DNA of 64,000 nucleotides from Myxococcales bacterium (GTDB taxonomy: Bacteria > Myxococcota_A > Polyangia > Polyangiales > Polyangiaceae): NCBI GenBank assembly GCA_025359105.1, contig JANYHK010000074.1:183996-247995 (forward strand), written 5' to 3'. Position numbers and translations under genes: made by a program. Positions 26,013 through 34,932 of this stretch are shown here, in pieces (positions within the stretch are counted from its first letter, which is position 1; every line of letters begins with the position of its first letter). A model generated the notes under the pieces. The model was not told where the DNA came from. It did not search any database and saw nothing but the letters and a program-made list of their open reading frames with translations.

Positions 26013-28801
26013 GCCTTCGCGAAGCTCGGCCGCACGGTCTTCTTGCGGTCGAAGATGCGCACCCTGCGGACGATCAGATCGAGCAGGAAGACGATGATCG
26101 CGAGGACGATGAAGCGCGGCCACAGATCCTCGTGGTACGAGATGCTGTCGCCCGCCGGGTCGAACACCGCCTTGGCGTCGGGGTCCATCTTGCCGCCCGT
26201 CACCTGCGCGGCGCGCGAGAGCGTGGTCACGTCGGGCGCGAGCGCGAGGTACTCGCGCGGGTACGGGTTGGTCACGTGCCCGAAGCTCTCTGCGACCGCG
26301 GCGCTCCGACTGCCGCCCTTGCCGTCGTCGACCTGTTTCTCCAGGCTCGCGTGGAGGAGGAACGACCCGTAGCGATCGAGCGGGAAATCGGCCTCGTAAC
26401 GGCCCGGCGCCGTCTGCCGCATCGGCAGCGTCTTGGTGTCGCCGCCCGGCTGCGGGCCCTTGACGGTGAACTTCGCGTCGAGGCCGTTCTGGAACTTGTC
26501 GTCCTGACCGACGGCGTCGATCGCCGCGCGAACGTGGCCCGTAGCCGGATCGATCTCCGCCCGCATGTCGAGCTGCTGGCGGCGCTTCTGGCGCATGTGC
26601 TCGCGTACGAGCTGCCCCCAGAACTGGCCGTAGCCGGGCCACCTCAGCCACTCGACGGCCCACAGGTTCTTGACGTCGCTCGTCCACGCGAGCGACCAGC
26701 CGAGGCCCACGTGCCAGCGCGCGAGGATCGGCTCGCCCAGCTCGCTGGTGAGGATCTCCTGCGCGGGCGTCGGCTTCATCTTCGTCGCCACGTAGCCATG
26801 GAGGAACGGCGCCGCGTTGATGTCGATGCCGCGAAGGAAGTCTGCGGGCGTGACGACCTTCGGCTGGAAGTACTCCTCGACGGCCGCCGAACGGCTCACC
26901 ATCTCGGTCTCGCGCGTGAAGACGCGCGGGAGCTGCTGCGGATCGAGCACCTTGTAGAAGCGGCCGCCGCCCAGATCCGAGATCATGCGCAGGAGGTTCT
27001 CGTCGACGCCGCTGCCGAGGCCGACCGACGACACCGTGATCGACTCGGCGGCCATGGCCTGCACCAGATCGCGGATGCCGTTCTGCGGGGCCTGGCCGTC
27101 GGTCAGGAGGATGACGTGCTTCTTGCGCGCGCGCGTCACCGTGAGCGACTGGTACGCGGCGTCCATGGCGCCGAAGATCTCGGTGCCACCGCCGGGCTGG
27201 ATGCGCGCGATGTCGTTCTGGATGCGCGCGCGGTGCTTGGCGGCGGTCATCTTGACGACGCGCGTAGGCTGGGTGTCGAAGGCGATGACCTCGATGAAAT
27301 CCTCGCCGGAGAGCGTGTCGGCGGTCGCCTTGGCCGCCGCTTTGGCCATCTCGAGGGGCAGGCCGCTCATCGAGCCGGAGCGGTCGATGACGAGGACCAT
27401 CGCCACGCCGGGTTCGTCACGGCGCTTCTCGGCGTCCATGCGCACCGGCAGGATGCGCTCGATGGTCGAGTGGTACCACCCACCCAGCCCGTAGCCGCTC
27501 TCGCCACCGGCGAAGAGGAAGCCGCCGCCGAGATCGCGGACGTAGCCCTCGATGGCGTCTTGCTGGGTGAGGCTGACGGCATCGGCGGGCGCGTCCGAGA
27601 GGATCACGAAGTCGTAGCGTTCGAGCTCGCGGAGCGACGAGGGCATCTCGCGCGGCCCGCGGACGTCGACCTCGAACTCCTGCGCCGACAGCGCGCTCGC
27701 CAGATAGCTCGCGCGCGCCGTGTTGCCTTCGACGTACAGGACGCTAGGCCGCCCCGGCACCGCGACGGTGACGGCGTAGCGGTTGTTCTCCTTGAAGCGG
27801 TCCTCGGGTATGTCGGTGAGGTCGAGCGCGTAGGTGACCTCGCCGGCGACGCGGACGACGCTCTTGAACGTGACGTCGTTCTCACCGGCCTTGAGATCCA
27901 GCGTCCGCACACCGTCGAGGCCGTTGATCGCCTCGCCTTGCTTGAGGACCGCCTTGGCTTGCTGCGGGCGGCTCGAGAAGATGCTGGCGTGGAGCTCGAA
28001 CGGCTCGCCGACGCGGATCTTCGGCGGTGCGCGGAGCTCGCGCACCGCGACCTCGCCGGGCACCGGGCGCCGGTAGGCGACCGTGAACAGCTTCACGCCG
28101 AAGCCGCGCGCGCGGTTCGCCTCGGCGAGGAGATCGCCGTCGGTCTGCACACCGTCGGAGAGGACGACCGCGCGACGCAGGTACCCGGCGGGGTAGAGCC
28201 CGTAGGCGAGCTGGAGCGCGCTCGCGATGTCGGTCGCCGCGCCGAGGCCGAGCTTCTTCGCCGGCTCCAGGTTGACCGGCTCGTGCCGCGCGAGCTCGGG
28301 GGCCGTACGCGCGTCCTCGGCGAGGGGGACGACGTGGGGGCGGCGCGCGAACGTGACGACGCGGACCTGGTCTTCCTTCCCCTTCGCGTCCATTCCCTTC
28401 TGGAGCTCGGCCTTCGCGTCGGCGATCGCCTCGTCGGGCACCGACTCGCTCACGTCGACGACGTAGACCGTGCAGACCTTCTGCGTCGTCGCCGTCCGGG
28501 CGAGGCGCGAGAGGCCGAGCGCGATGAGGAGAACGAACGCCATGCGCAGGGCGACCGACAGGACGCGCTGGATCATCGGGAGATCGGCGAGGCTGCGCCC
28601 GATCATCCAGAGGAAGTACGGCGCGAGCAAGCCGATGCCGAGCATGCGCGGTGAGACGAGCTCGTACTCCCGGCCCCGGACGGTGCGGGTCAGAGTCGGC
28701 CCCGCGTACCAGACGTAGCGGAGGTAGAGGTAGAGCCCGATCGCGCCCACCAGGACGATCAGCGCGCCGAACGCGAGCCGCTTGAGGCGTTCGCGGTTCA
28801 T
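26009..28801 (-). CDS. Membrane protein with two VWA domains and a GATase-like domain
   Basis: The 930-residue protein has three N-terminal membrane helices (AFGALIVLVGAIGLYLYL; LGIGLLAPYFLWMIG; VALRMAFVLLIALGL). A first VWA domain with MIDAS VVDVSESV follows near residue 115. A glutamine-amidotransferase-like fold region comes next (VLYVEGNTARASYLASALSA ... FVILSDAPAD), then a second VWA domain with perfect MIDAS VIDRSGSMSG near 480. A C-terminal helix (FIVLAIIVFLLDLIV) ends the protein. VWA domains bind ligands through Mg2+. The ATG overlaps the stop of the upstream BatA-like gene. It probably forms a membrane complex with its VWA neighbours under MoxR control. Confidence 0.85.
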   Translation of the reverse strand: MNRERLKRLAFGALIVLVGAIGLYLYLRYVWYAGPTLTRTVRGREYELVSPRMLGIGLLAPYFLWMIGRSLADLPMIQRVLSVALRMAFVLLIALGLSRLARTATTQKVCTVYVVDVSESVPDEAIADAKAELQKGMDAKGKEDQVRVVTFARRPHVVPLAEDARTAPELARHEPVNLEPAKKLGLGAATDIASALQLAYGLYPAGYLRRAVVLSDGVQTDGDLLAEANRARGFGVKLFTVAYRRPVPGEVAVRELRAPPKIRVGEPFELHASIFSSRPQQAKAVLKQGEAINGLDGVRTLDLKAGENDVTFKSVVRVAGEVTYALDLTDIPEDRFKENNRYAVTVAVPGRPSVLYVEGNTARASYLASALSAQEFEVDVRGPREMPSSLRELERYDFVILSDAPADAVSLTQQDAIEGYVRDLGGGFLFAGGESGYGLGGWYHSTIERILPVRMDAEKRRDEPGVAMVLVIDRSGSMSGLPLEMAKAAAKATADTLSGEDFIEVIAFDTQPTRVVKMTAAKHRARIQNDIARIQPGGGTEIFGAMDAAYQSLTVTRARKKHVILLTDGQAPQNGIRDLVQAMAAESITVSSVGLGSGVDENLLRMISDLGGGRFYKVLDPQQLPRVFTRETEMVSRSAAVEEYFQPKVVTPADFLRGIDINAAPFLHGYVATKMKPTPAQEILTSELGEPILARWHVGLGWSLAWTSDVKNLWAVEWLRWPGYGQFWGQLVREHMRQKRRQQLDMRAEIDPATGHVRAAIDAVGQDDKFQNGLDAKFTVKGPQPGGDTKTLPMRQTAPGRYEADFPLDRYGSFLLHASLEKQVDDGKGGSRSAAVAESFGHVTNPYPREYLALAPDVTTLSRAAQVTGGKMDPDAKAVFDPAGDSISYHEDLWPRFIVLAIIVFLLDLIVRRVRIFDRKKTVRPSFAKA

Positions 28802-30693
28802 ACGGTGACCCTCCGGTGGTAGGTCGCCCATTCGATCGCCGTCAGCAGCGCGACGGCGAGCAGCAGGTAGATCCAGATCTCGCGCCGGACGCCGACGTGG
28901 AAGCTCGCGACCTCACCGGCGGGCTTGCCGCCAACCTCGATCTTGTCCGCCGCGGTGATCGTGCTCTCGGCCTCGTCGAGGAGGTTCGCGGCGAACGACG
29001 TGACGACGGGGGGAGTCCCCTCGGCTTGCGGCACGGTGAGCTCGTAGAAGCCGGCGCGCTGCCCGAGGTAGACCGCGCGTCCCTCGTGGACGGGGATCTG
29101 CTCGATCTGGCCGTCGGGCCGCTTCAGCGCCGCCGACACTTGCGGCGTGCTCACCGGCACGCGCCACACGTCGCCGGTGCGGAAGCTCGAGAGGTAGCCG
29201 GCGTCTTCTTCCGTGAACCAGTTGATCGTGTCGAGGAGCATGAGCGGCCACGCCACACGCAGCGGCAAGTCCGCCTCGCGCAGATCGAACCCGAGCACCG
29301 CGAACTTGAATCCGGCGCGGGTGCCGGCGACGAAGATCGGCCCCTCGGCCGACGCGCCGACGACCTTGTCCCCCGGCTCCGGCACGAGCTTGTGCGCGCG
29401 CGCGATGTTCACCTCGTCGAGCGCGGTGAAGCGGATGATCGGGTGCTTGCGATCGAGCTTGTCGAAGCCCGGCTGCTTGATCTCCTCGCCGACCTTCACC
29501 GGCGAGCCGGGGCCGCGCGGATCGATGTAGAACGCATGGGTCCGCGGGGGCTGAGCGGGCGTCGCGCCGTCGAAGATGATGACGTCGTACTTGCCGCCTG
29601 CCTTCTTGGCGTAGTTGACGGGCGCGACCACCTCGACGTCCAGGTACTCGTCGAGGAGCAGCGCCGCCTCGATGTACGTGTTGCCGGCAGTCACGAGCAT
29701 GATCTTCGCGCGGCGCCGCTCGGGGAGGAGCGCGTAGGCGTGGTCGTCGGCCGGGAGATCGTCATGCTCACGATCGAGCGGCTTGATCTTGGCTTCGAGC
29801 GTGCGGCTCGCGCCGGAGAGCTGCGGGTAGAAGCGCGGCAGGCGCTCACCCGGCTTGAGGCGCAGCTTCAGGATGTCGACCGGCTGCTTGTCGCCGAGGA
29901 GCGTGAGCTCGATGTCTTCGGGCTCGGGGCCGGTGTTGGTGACCTCGAGCATCACCTCGTAGCGGCTCTTGTCGAGCGGGTAGCGCCGCACCGAGAACTG
30001 CGTGATCCCGACGTTGCGCTTTCCGGTACCCACCGGCACGAACGACAGGCGGGTGTCGCCGAGGTGCACGCCACCCGTGGCGTCCTCCGCCGCTCCCAGG
30101 ACGCCATCGGAGACGACCACGATCTCCGCGTTGTCGACGCCGCGTAGCGCGTCCGCCGCGAACCGCAGCGCGCGCGGGAAGTCGGCGCGCGCGTCGGTCG
30201 CCGTCACCTGCTCGAGCGCGCGCTCGAGCTCGCCGGTGTCGCCGCTCATCGGCCCCATCGGCGTGACCATCGCGTCCATCTGCGCGACGAGCATGCGATC
30301 GGCGCCGCCGAGGCCGCGGATCATCGATTTGACCTTGTCCTTGGCGCTGGCCAGGCGGGAGGGCGCCACGTCGGTCGCCTGCATCGACGCGCTCGCGTCC
30401 ACCAAAACGACGAGGTTCCGTCCCTTGATGAGCGTCGCCGCGGCGCGAGGATCGCCGAGCGCCAGCACGAGCAAGAGGAGGAGCGCGAGCTGGAGCAGGA
30501 GCGACAGGAGCCGCTTCAGCTTGGAGAAAAGGCTCGTCGCCTCCTTGTCCTTCAGGATCTTCTGCCACAGGAGCGAGAACGGCACCGCCACCGTGCGGCG
30601 GCGGAGCTTCAGGATGTAAAGGCTGACGACACCTGCCCCCACGATCCCGAAGATGGTGAGCAGCGTCGCGAGCGGCAGCCCGGCGAGGATCAT
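28798..30693 (-). CDS. BatA-like membrane protein with VWA domain
   Basis: The 631-residue protein begins with a BatA-type N-terminus: helix ATLLTIFGIVGAGVVSLYIL, basic LKLRRRTVAVPFSLLW, and a second helix (LLSLLLQLALLLLLVLAL). A VWA domain follows with MIDAS VVLVDASASM near residue 95. A long periplasmic beta-rich region and a C-terminal helix (EIWIYLLLAVALLTAIEW) complete it. BatA/aerotolerance-type proteins occur with MoxR and DUF58 proteins, where VWA domains are thought to bind partners. It overlaps both neighbours by ATGA junctions, so the cluster is one operon. Confidence 0.85.
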   Translation of the reverse strand: MILAGLPLATLLTIFGIVGAGVVSLYILKLRRRTVAVPFSLLWQKILKDKEATSLFSKLKRLLSLLLQLALLLLLVLALGDPRAAATLIKGRNLVVLVDASASMQATDVAPSRLASAKDKVKSMIRGLGGADRMLVAQMDAMVTPMGPMSGDTGELERALEQVTATDARADFPRALRFAADALRGVDNAEIVVVSDGVLGAAEDATGGVHLGDTRLSFVPVGTGKRNVGITQFSVRRYPLDKSRYEVMLEVTNTGPEPEDIELTLLGDKQPVDILKLRLKPGERLPRFYPQLSGASRTLEAKIKPLDREHDDLPADDHAYALLPERRRAKIMLVTAGNTYIEAALLLDEYLDVEVVAPVNYAKKAGGKYDVIIFDGATPAQPPRTHAFYIDPRGPGSPVKVGEEIKQPGFDKLDRKHPIIRFTALDEVNIARAHKLVPEPGDKVVGASAEGPIFVAGTRAGFKFAVLGFDLREADLPLRVAWPLMLLDTINWFTEEDAGYLSSFRTGDVWRVPVSTPQVSAALKRPDGQIEQIPVHEGRAVYLGQRAGFYELTVPQAEGTPPVVTSFAANLLDEAESTITAADKIEVGGKPAGEVASFHVGVRREIWIYLLLAVALLTAIEWATYHRRVTV

Positions 30694-31622
30694 CGGAGAA
30701 ATCCGCCCCGGCGGAAGACGCGCAGGATGAGCTCGTCGAAAGGAACGCTCACGTCGGCGCGCGTGTACGGCACCTGGTGGCTCGTGCAGAACTTGGCGAT
30801 CTCCTCGCAGTACTCGGCGTGCGCGTGCTGGAAGCGCTCCAGGACCTTCGCGGTGACCGTGACCTCGCGCTCGTCGCCCGTCTCACAGTCGTAGAGGAGC
30901 ACGTCGCCGTTCAGCTTCGGCTTGCCCTCGTTCGGATCGACGATGTGGACGACGAACGGATCGAACTTGTTGTAGCGGAGCACGTTGATCCCGCGCTCGA
31001 AGCCCGCCGGATCGTAAAGATCGCTGATGAGGACGGCGAGGCCGCGCCGCTTGTTCTGCGCGACGAACGCCTTCAGGCTCGTCTCGAGGTTGGTGTGCCC
31101 GGCCGGCTCGAGCTCCTTCAGGAAGCGGAAGACCTTGAAGATGCGCGCCTTGCCGCGCGTCTGCGGCATGCGCTCCATGACCTTGTCGCTCGTCGACACG
31201 ATGCTGACGCGATCGAGGTTCGCGAGGCCGACGTACGCGAGCGCCGCTGCGACGCGCTTGGCGTACCGGAGCTTCTTTGCGTCCCCGAACGACATCGAGC
31301 CGCTCGCGTCGACGATGAAGTAGATCGCGAGATCCTCCTCTTCCTCGAAGAGCCGGAGGAGGAGCTTGTCGAAGCGCTGGTAGACGTTCCAGTCGAGGTA
31401 GCGAAAGTCGTCGCCCGGCTGGTACTCGCGGTGATCGGCGAACTCGACGCCCGAGCCGCTCTTCTTGGTCCGCCGCTCGGCGCGCATGCGCCCCGCGAAC
31501 ACACGACGGCTCACCAGCGCGAGGTAGTCGAGCTTTCGCTGGAACTCGTCGTCGAAGAGATCATCGTCGTCCGCTTTTTTGGCGGGCGCGTTCGATCTCC
31601 GGAAGGCGTCAATTAACCCCAA
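30690..31622 (-). CDS. DUF58 domain protein
   Basis: The 310-residue soluble protein carries the DUF58 signature FADHREYQPGDDFRYLDW near residue 60 and a VWA-like MIDAS in YFIVDASGSMSFGD near 105. DUF58 proteins occur next to MoxR ATPases and BatA-like VWA proteins as adaptor or substrate-binding parts. The start is TTG 31622, which overlaps the moxR end by 14 nt; GGAG lies about 8 nt upstream, and no ATG or GTG gives the conserved N-terminus. The stop overlaps the BatA-like start. Confidence 0.9.
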   Translation of the reverse strand: MGLIDAFRRSNAPAKKADDDDLFDDEFQRKLDYLALVSRRVFAGRMRAERRTKKSGSGVEFADHREYQPGDDFRYLDWNVYQRFDKLLLRLFEEEEDLAIYFIVDASGSMSFGDAKKLRYAKRVAAALAYVGLANLDRVSIVSTSDKVMERMPQTRGKARIFKVFRFLKELEPAGHTNLETSLKAFVAQNKRRGLAVLISDLYDPAGFERGINVLRYNKFDPFVVHIVDPNEGKPKLNGDVLLYDCETGDEREVTVTAKVLERFQHAHAEYCEEIAKFCTSHQVPYTRADVSVPFDELILRVFRRGGFLR

Positions 31623-32655
31623 CCGACTTCTCCGCGGCCGTACTGCCCGCCTTCGTCTCCGGGATCGCCTTCAGGATGGCCTCGATCACTTGATCCGTCT
31701 TGACGCCCTCGGCCTCGCCTTCGAAGTTGAGGAGCACGCGGTGGCGGAGCGCGGGGAGCGCCGAGGCGCGCACGTCGTCGATGCTCGCGGCGAAGCGCCC
31801 CTCGAAGAGCGCGCGGATCTTCGCGGCGAGGAGCACCGACTGCGCGCCGCGCGGCGACGGTCCGAAGCGCACGAAGCGCTTGGCGAGATCGGGCGCGTCG
31901 GGCCCGTCGGGGTGCGCGGCCTGGAGCAAGCGGACGGCGTAGTCCTGTACGTGGCGCGCGACCGGCACCTGGCGTACGAGCTTCTGCATCGCGAGGATGT
32001 CGTCGCGGCCTAGGACCGCGACGAGGTGCGGCTGCTCGAGGCCGGTCGTGCGATCGAGGATGTCGTGCAGCTCGTCGCGATCGGGAAACGGCACCTGCAG
32101 CTTGAAGAAGAAGCGATCGAGCTGCGCCTCGGGGAGCGGGTAGGTGCCTTCCATCTCGAGCGGGTTTTGCGTCGCCAGGACGACGAACGGCTCGTCGAGC
32201 GTGAACGTCTTCTTGCCGACGCTCACGCGGTGCTCCTGCATCGCCTCGAGCAGCGCGCTCTGCGTCTTCGGCGTCGCGCGGTTGATCTCGTCGGCGAGGA
32301 GGATGTTCGTGAAGACCGGTCCCTTGCGGAACTCGAAGGCCTTGTGGCCTTGCTGGGTCTCGTCGATGACCGTGGTGCCGAGGATGTCCGCCGGCATCAG
32401 ATCGGGCGTGAACTGCACGCGCGAGAACTGCAGGTTCAACGTCTCGCTCAGCGTGCGGACCAGCATCGTCTTGCCGAGACCGGGGACGCCTTCGAGGAGC
32501 GCGTGGCCGCCCGCGAGCATGCACGTGATGACGCCATCGACGACCTCGCGGTTGCCGACGATCGCCTTGGCGATCTCGTCCCGCAGCGCCTTGATGTGGG
32601 TGCGGAACTGCTCGACCTCCGCGCGCACGGCGGCGGCGTTGTCCTGGGTCGTCAT
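31609..32655 (-). CDS. MoxR family AAA+ ATPase
   Basis: The 348-residue ATPase has Walker A GVPGLGKTML near residue 55, QFTPDLMPADILGTTV near 80, Walker B ILLADEINRATPKTQ near 115, sensor 1 FVVLATQNPLEMEGTYPLPE near 155, and a C-terminal lid domain. MoxR proteins act as chaperone-like activators that insert cofactors or assemble complexes with VWA proteins. The surrounding DUF58 and two VWA membrane proteins are its typical partners. ATG 32655 is chosen from family alignment. It lies 47 nt after the coiled-coil gene. Confidence 0.95.
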   Translation of the reverse strand: MTTQDNAAAVRAEVEQFRTHIKALRDEIAKAIVGNREVVDGVITCMLAGGHALLEGVPGLGKTMLVRTLSETLNLQFSRVQFTPDLMPADILGTTVIDETQQGHKAFEFRKGPVFTNILLADEINRATPKTQSALLEAMQEHRVSVGKKTFTLDEPFVVLATQNPLEMEGTYPLPEAQLDRFFFKLQVPFPDRDELHDILDRTTGLEQPHLVAVLGRDDILAMQKLVRQVPVARHVQDYAVRLLQAAHPDGPDAPDLAKRFVRFGPSPRGAQSVLLAAKIRALFEGRFAASIDDVRASALPALRHRVLLNFEGEAEGVKTDQVIEAILKAIPETKAGSTAAEKSVGVN

Positions 32656-32702
32656 CGGCGTTGTCTCGGCTTTCTTTCTCGGGGTAGCGGGGTAAAGGAC
32701 GC

Positions 32703-34754
32703 TCAGGGGGTCTGCTCGTCGCGCGGGCGAATGAGCTGGAAGTAGCGGCGCACGTAGAAGCGGTACCCGCCCGGTATCTCGTCCTTGTTCAGGGCCTCTT
32801 CGGCGACGGTGTGGTACTCGCGGTACACCTTCTGGTAGCCGCGGGACGCGAAGCCCTTCTCTGCTGCGCCGCGGATGACCTCGCTGCGGCTGCCGCCCTG
32901 GCCGGTGTCGTTGCCCGCGACCTGCGTGTCCTGCGTGCCGACCTTGGGCGACGTCGCGCCGCCCTGGACCGCGCCGCCGGCGCCGGTGCCCCAGCCCTTG
33001 GGGTTGGGCTGGCCCTGACCCTGACCTCCCTGGCCCTGGCCCTGGCCCTGACCCTGGCCTTGCGAGAGCATCATGATCTTCTCGCCGCCGGGACCGAGGA
33101 TCCACGTCTCACCGGAGCCGCCCTGGCCCTGGCCTTGGCCTTGGCCGTTCTGGCCTTGGCCCTGCTGACCCTGACCCTGGCCTTGCTGACCCTGGCCTTG
33201 CTGACCTTGGCCTTGCTGACCCTGACCCTGCTGACCCTGACCCTGCTGACCCTGACCCTGCTGACCCTGACCCTGCTGCCCGTCGCCCTGCTGGCCCTGG
33301 CCCTGCTGGCCCTGACCCTGCTGCGGATCGCCCTGGCCCGACTGGCCGCGCGCGCGCTGCTGGAACTTGCGGAGACGGACCATCTGTTGCTGGCCGCCCT
33401 GGCCCTGCTGGCGAAGCATCTCCCGGAGCTCTTGCAGCTTCTGGCGCAGCTGCTCCTTCTCCTCTTGGGACATCTGCTCTTTGCTCATTCGGTTGATGTC
33501 CTCGGCGCTCTGCTCGAGATCCTTCGCACCCTGGCCGAGATCGCGCATGAGGTCCTCGGCCGCCTTCTGGAGGTCGCGATCGAGCCTGTCGAGCTGACGC
33601 TGGACCTGCTCCTGCTGCTGCGTCTCGCGGTCGAGGCGCTCGAGCTCGCGCTCGCGTTTCTGCAGGAGTGACTTTTCTTGCTCGTTCTGGGGGCCGCCGT
33701 CGGGCTGCTTCTGGCGTTGATTGAGGAGGGACTGCTTCAGCTCTTCGCGCTTCTTGGCGAGGGCCTCCTGGCGCTTGGCCTGGTCCTCGCTCGCCTTCTT
33801 CAGCGCGTCGCGCATCTTCTCGAGCTGGGCCTTGTCGACCTTGTCGCCCTGTTCGCGGAGCTTCTTGGCGAGATCCTTCAGCTGCTTCTCGGCGTCGACC
33901 AGGTTCTTGTTCTCGAGCGCCTCGCCCGCGGGCTTGGTGAGCTCGGCCTTCTTCATCTCCTCGCCGATCTTCTGCATCGCCTCTTCGAGCGCCTTGGCGT
34001 CGGCCTCGCGCCCCTCGAGGAGGCGGTCTTCGAGCGACTGCATCTTGCGGAAGGCTTCGGTGCGATCGAGGCGCTTGGCGGCGAGGTCCTCGATGAGCTG
34101 GTTGAACTCCTGCGTCGCGGCCTTCGCCTCGTCGCTCTGCTGCTTCTGCTCCATCTCGCGGAGGAACTCGCGCATCGCGTCGAGATCGTCGGCGGTGACG
34201 TCGACGGCGTCGATCGTCTTCTGCGTCGTGAGCACCACGTGCTCGCGCACCTCGAACACGCAGACGAGCGCCACGGCGACCGCGAGCGCGCCGGCGGCGC
34301 CGAGATCCCTGGGCGCGCGGATGGGGACGGCCTTCTTCGGATCGACGGTGGCGGCGACGGTGAGCGCGTCGTCGATCGCGGCCTCCATGAACGGCGTGCG
34401 CTCGGCCTCCGGGAGCTCGCCGAAGGAGAGCGCGCTCGAGAGGCGATCGGACAGCGCGTGGAAGCGATCGAGCGCGACGGCGCCGGCGCGACGCGGGAGC
34501 GCGCGGAGGTAGGCGATGAGTGTCACCGCGACGACGAGCGCGGCAGAGAGACCGACGCCTGCCCGCGCCACGCCCTCGGGGACGAGGTGCACCTTGCGCA
34601 GGCCGATCGAGACGCCGGCGAGGACCAGCCCGGCGATGAGCGCCTTGGCGCCGGCCGCGAGCGCGCGTCCAAGACGGAGGCGCCGTTCGGCCCGATGCGC
34701 CGCACGCTCGATCGCCTCGAGGTCCCGGGCGATGGCTTTTCCGTCGGTCGTCAT
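32703..34754 (-). CDS. Membrane-anchored coiled-coil protein with Gly-Gln repeats (DUF4175-like layout)
   Basis: The 683-residue protein has N-terminal hydrophobic helices at about 30-50 and 65-90, and a third near 150-170. A highly charged Lys/Glu/Gln coiled coil covers about 185-460. A low-complexity array of GQGQQ units runs over roughly 475-550. A second, shorter Gly-Gln array lies near 565. A conserved-looking C-terminal segment (FASRGYQKVYREYHTVAEEA ... YRFYVRRYFQLIRP) closes it. The layout resembles DUF4175-type proteins found with MoxR/VWA clusters. It is the first gene of this operon. Its role is unknown; tethering or structural scaffolding is an inference. Confidence 0.8.
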   Translation of the reverse strand: MTTDGKAIARDLEAIERAAHRAERRLRLGRALAAGAKALIAGLVLAGVSIGLRKVHLVPEGVARAGVGLSAALVVAVTLIAYLRALPRRAGAVALDRFHALSDRLSSALSFGELPEAERTPFMEAAIDDALTVAATVDPKKAVPIRAPRDLGAAGALAVAVALVCVFEVREHVVLTTQKTIDAVDVTADDLDAMREFLREMEQKQQSDEAKAATQEFNQLIEDLAAKRLDRTEAFRKMQSLEDRLLEGREADAKALEEAMQKIGEEMKKAELTKPAGEALENKNLVDAEKQLKDLAKKLREQGDKVDKAQLEKMRDALKKASEDQAKRQEALAKKREELKQSLLNQRQKQPDGGPQNEQEKSLLQKRERELERLDRETQQQEQVQRQLDRLDRDLQKAAEDLMRDLGQGAKDLEQSAEDINRMSKEQMSQEEKEQLRQKLQELREMLRQQGQGGQQQMVRLRKFQQRARGQSGQGDPQQGQGQQGQGQQGDGQQGQGQQGQGQQGQGQQGQGQQGQGQQGQGQQGQGQGQQGQGQNGQGQGQGQGGSGETWILGPGGEKIMMLSQGQGQGQGQGQGGQGQGQPNPKGWGTGAGGAVQGGATSPKVGTQDTQVAGNDTGQGGSRSEVIRGAAEKGFASRGYQKVYREYHTVAEEALNKDEIPGGYRFYVRRYFQLIRPRDEQTP
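33115..33325 (-). repeat. 15-bp tandem repeat array encoding GQGQQ
   Basis: On the minus strand a 15-nt unit (variants of GGTCAGGGTCAGCAG) repeats about a dozen times and encodes Gly-Gln-Gly-Gln-Gln. A separate shorter array of GGTCAG units lies at about 33006-33066. Unit length is a multiple of three, so copy-number changes keep the frame. Confidence 0.85.
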
Positions 34755-34932
34755 GCGTGGGTGGGCTCTTCTGGGTCGCTACCGCTCTAAGCTGTGACGT
34801 TCGACACGCGACAAAGTTCCTTGCTTGAAAAATAGTCTGGCAAGCCGGGTCCTACGTCCTCATTAACTCTAGCAAATCGTACGCGGCAGCCCGCACCCGA
34901 TATTCCTCCTGGCCGCCAAGGGGTGGTACGAT
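34755..34932. other. Divergent intergenic region, 178 bp
   Basis: The gap separates the VWA/MoxR operon from the Nudix-nadK genes. It contains an AT-rich patch around 34815-34885. Promoters for both directions should lie here, but I could not identify a convincing -35/-10 pair. No RNA gene is visible. Confidence 0.4.

Noticed and set aside
26132..28654. 840-codon plus-strand open frame antisense to the VWA gene
   Set aside because: It is a frame shadow caused by GC-rich codon bias. Its translation is low-complexity Arg/Ala/Leu/Asp, while the opposite strand has clear VWA motifs.
34755..34932. Sigma-54 promoter in the Nudix/coiled-coil gap
   Set aside because: A TGGCA is present but no TTGC at the required spacing on either strand.
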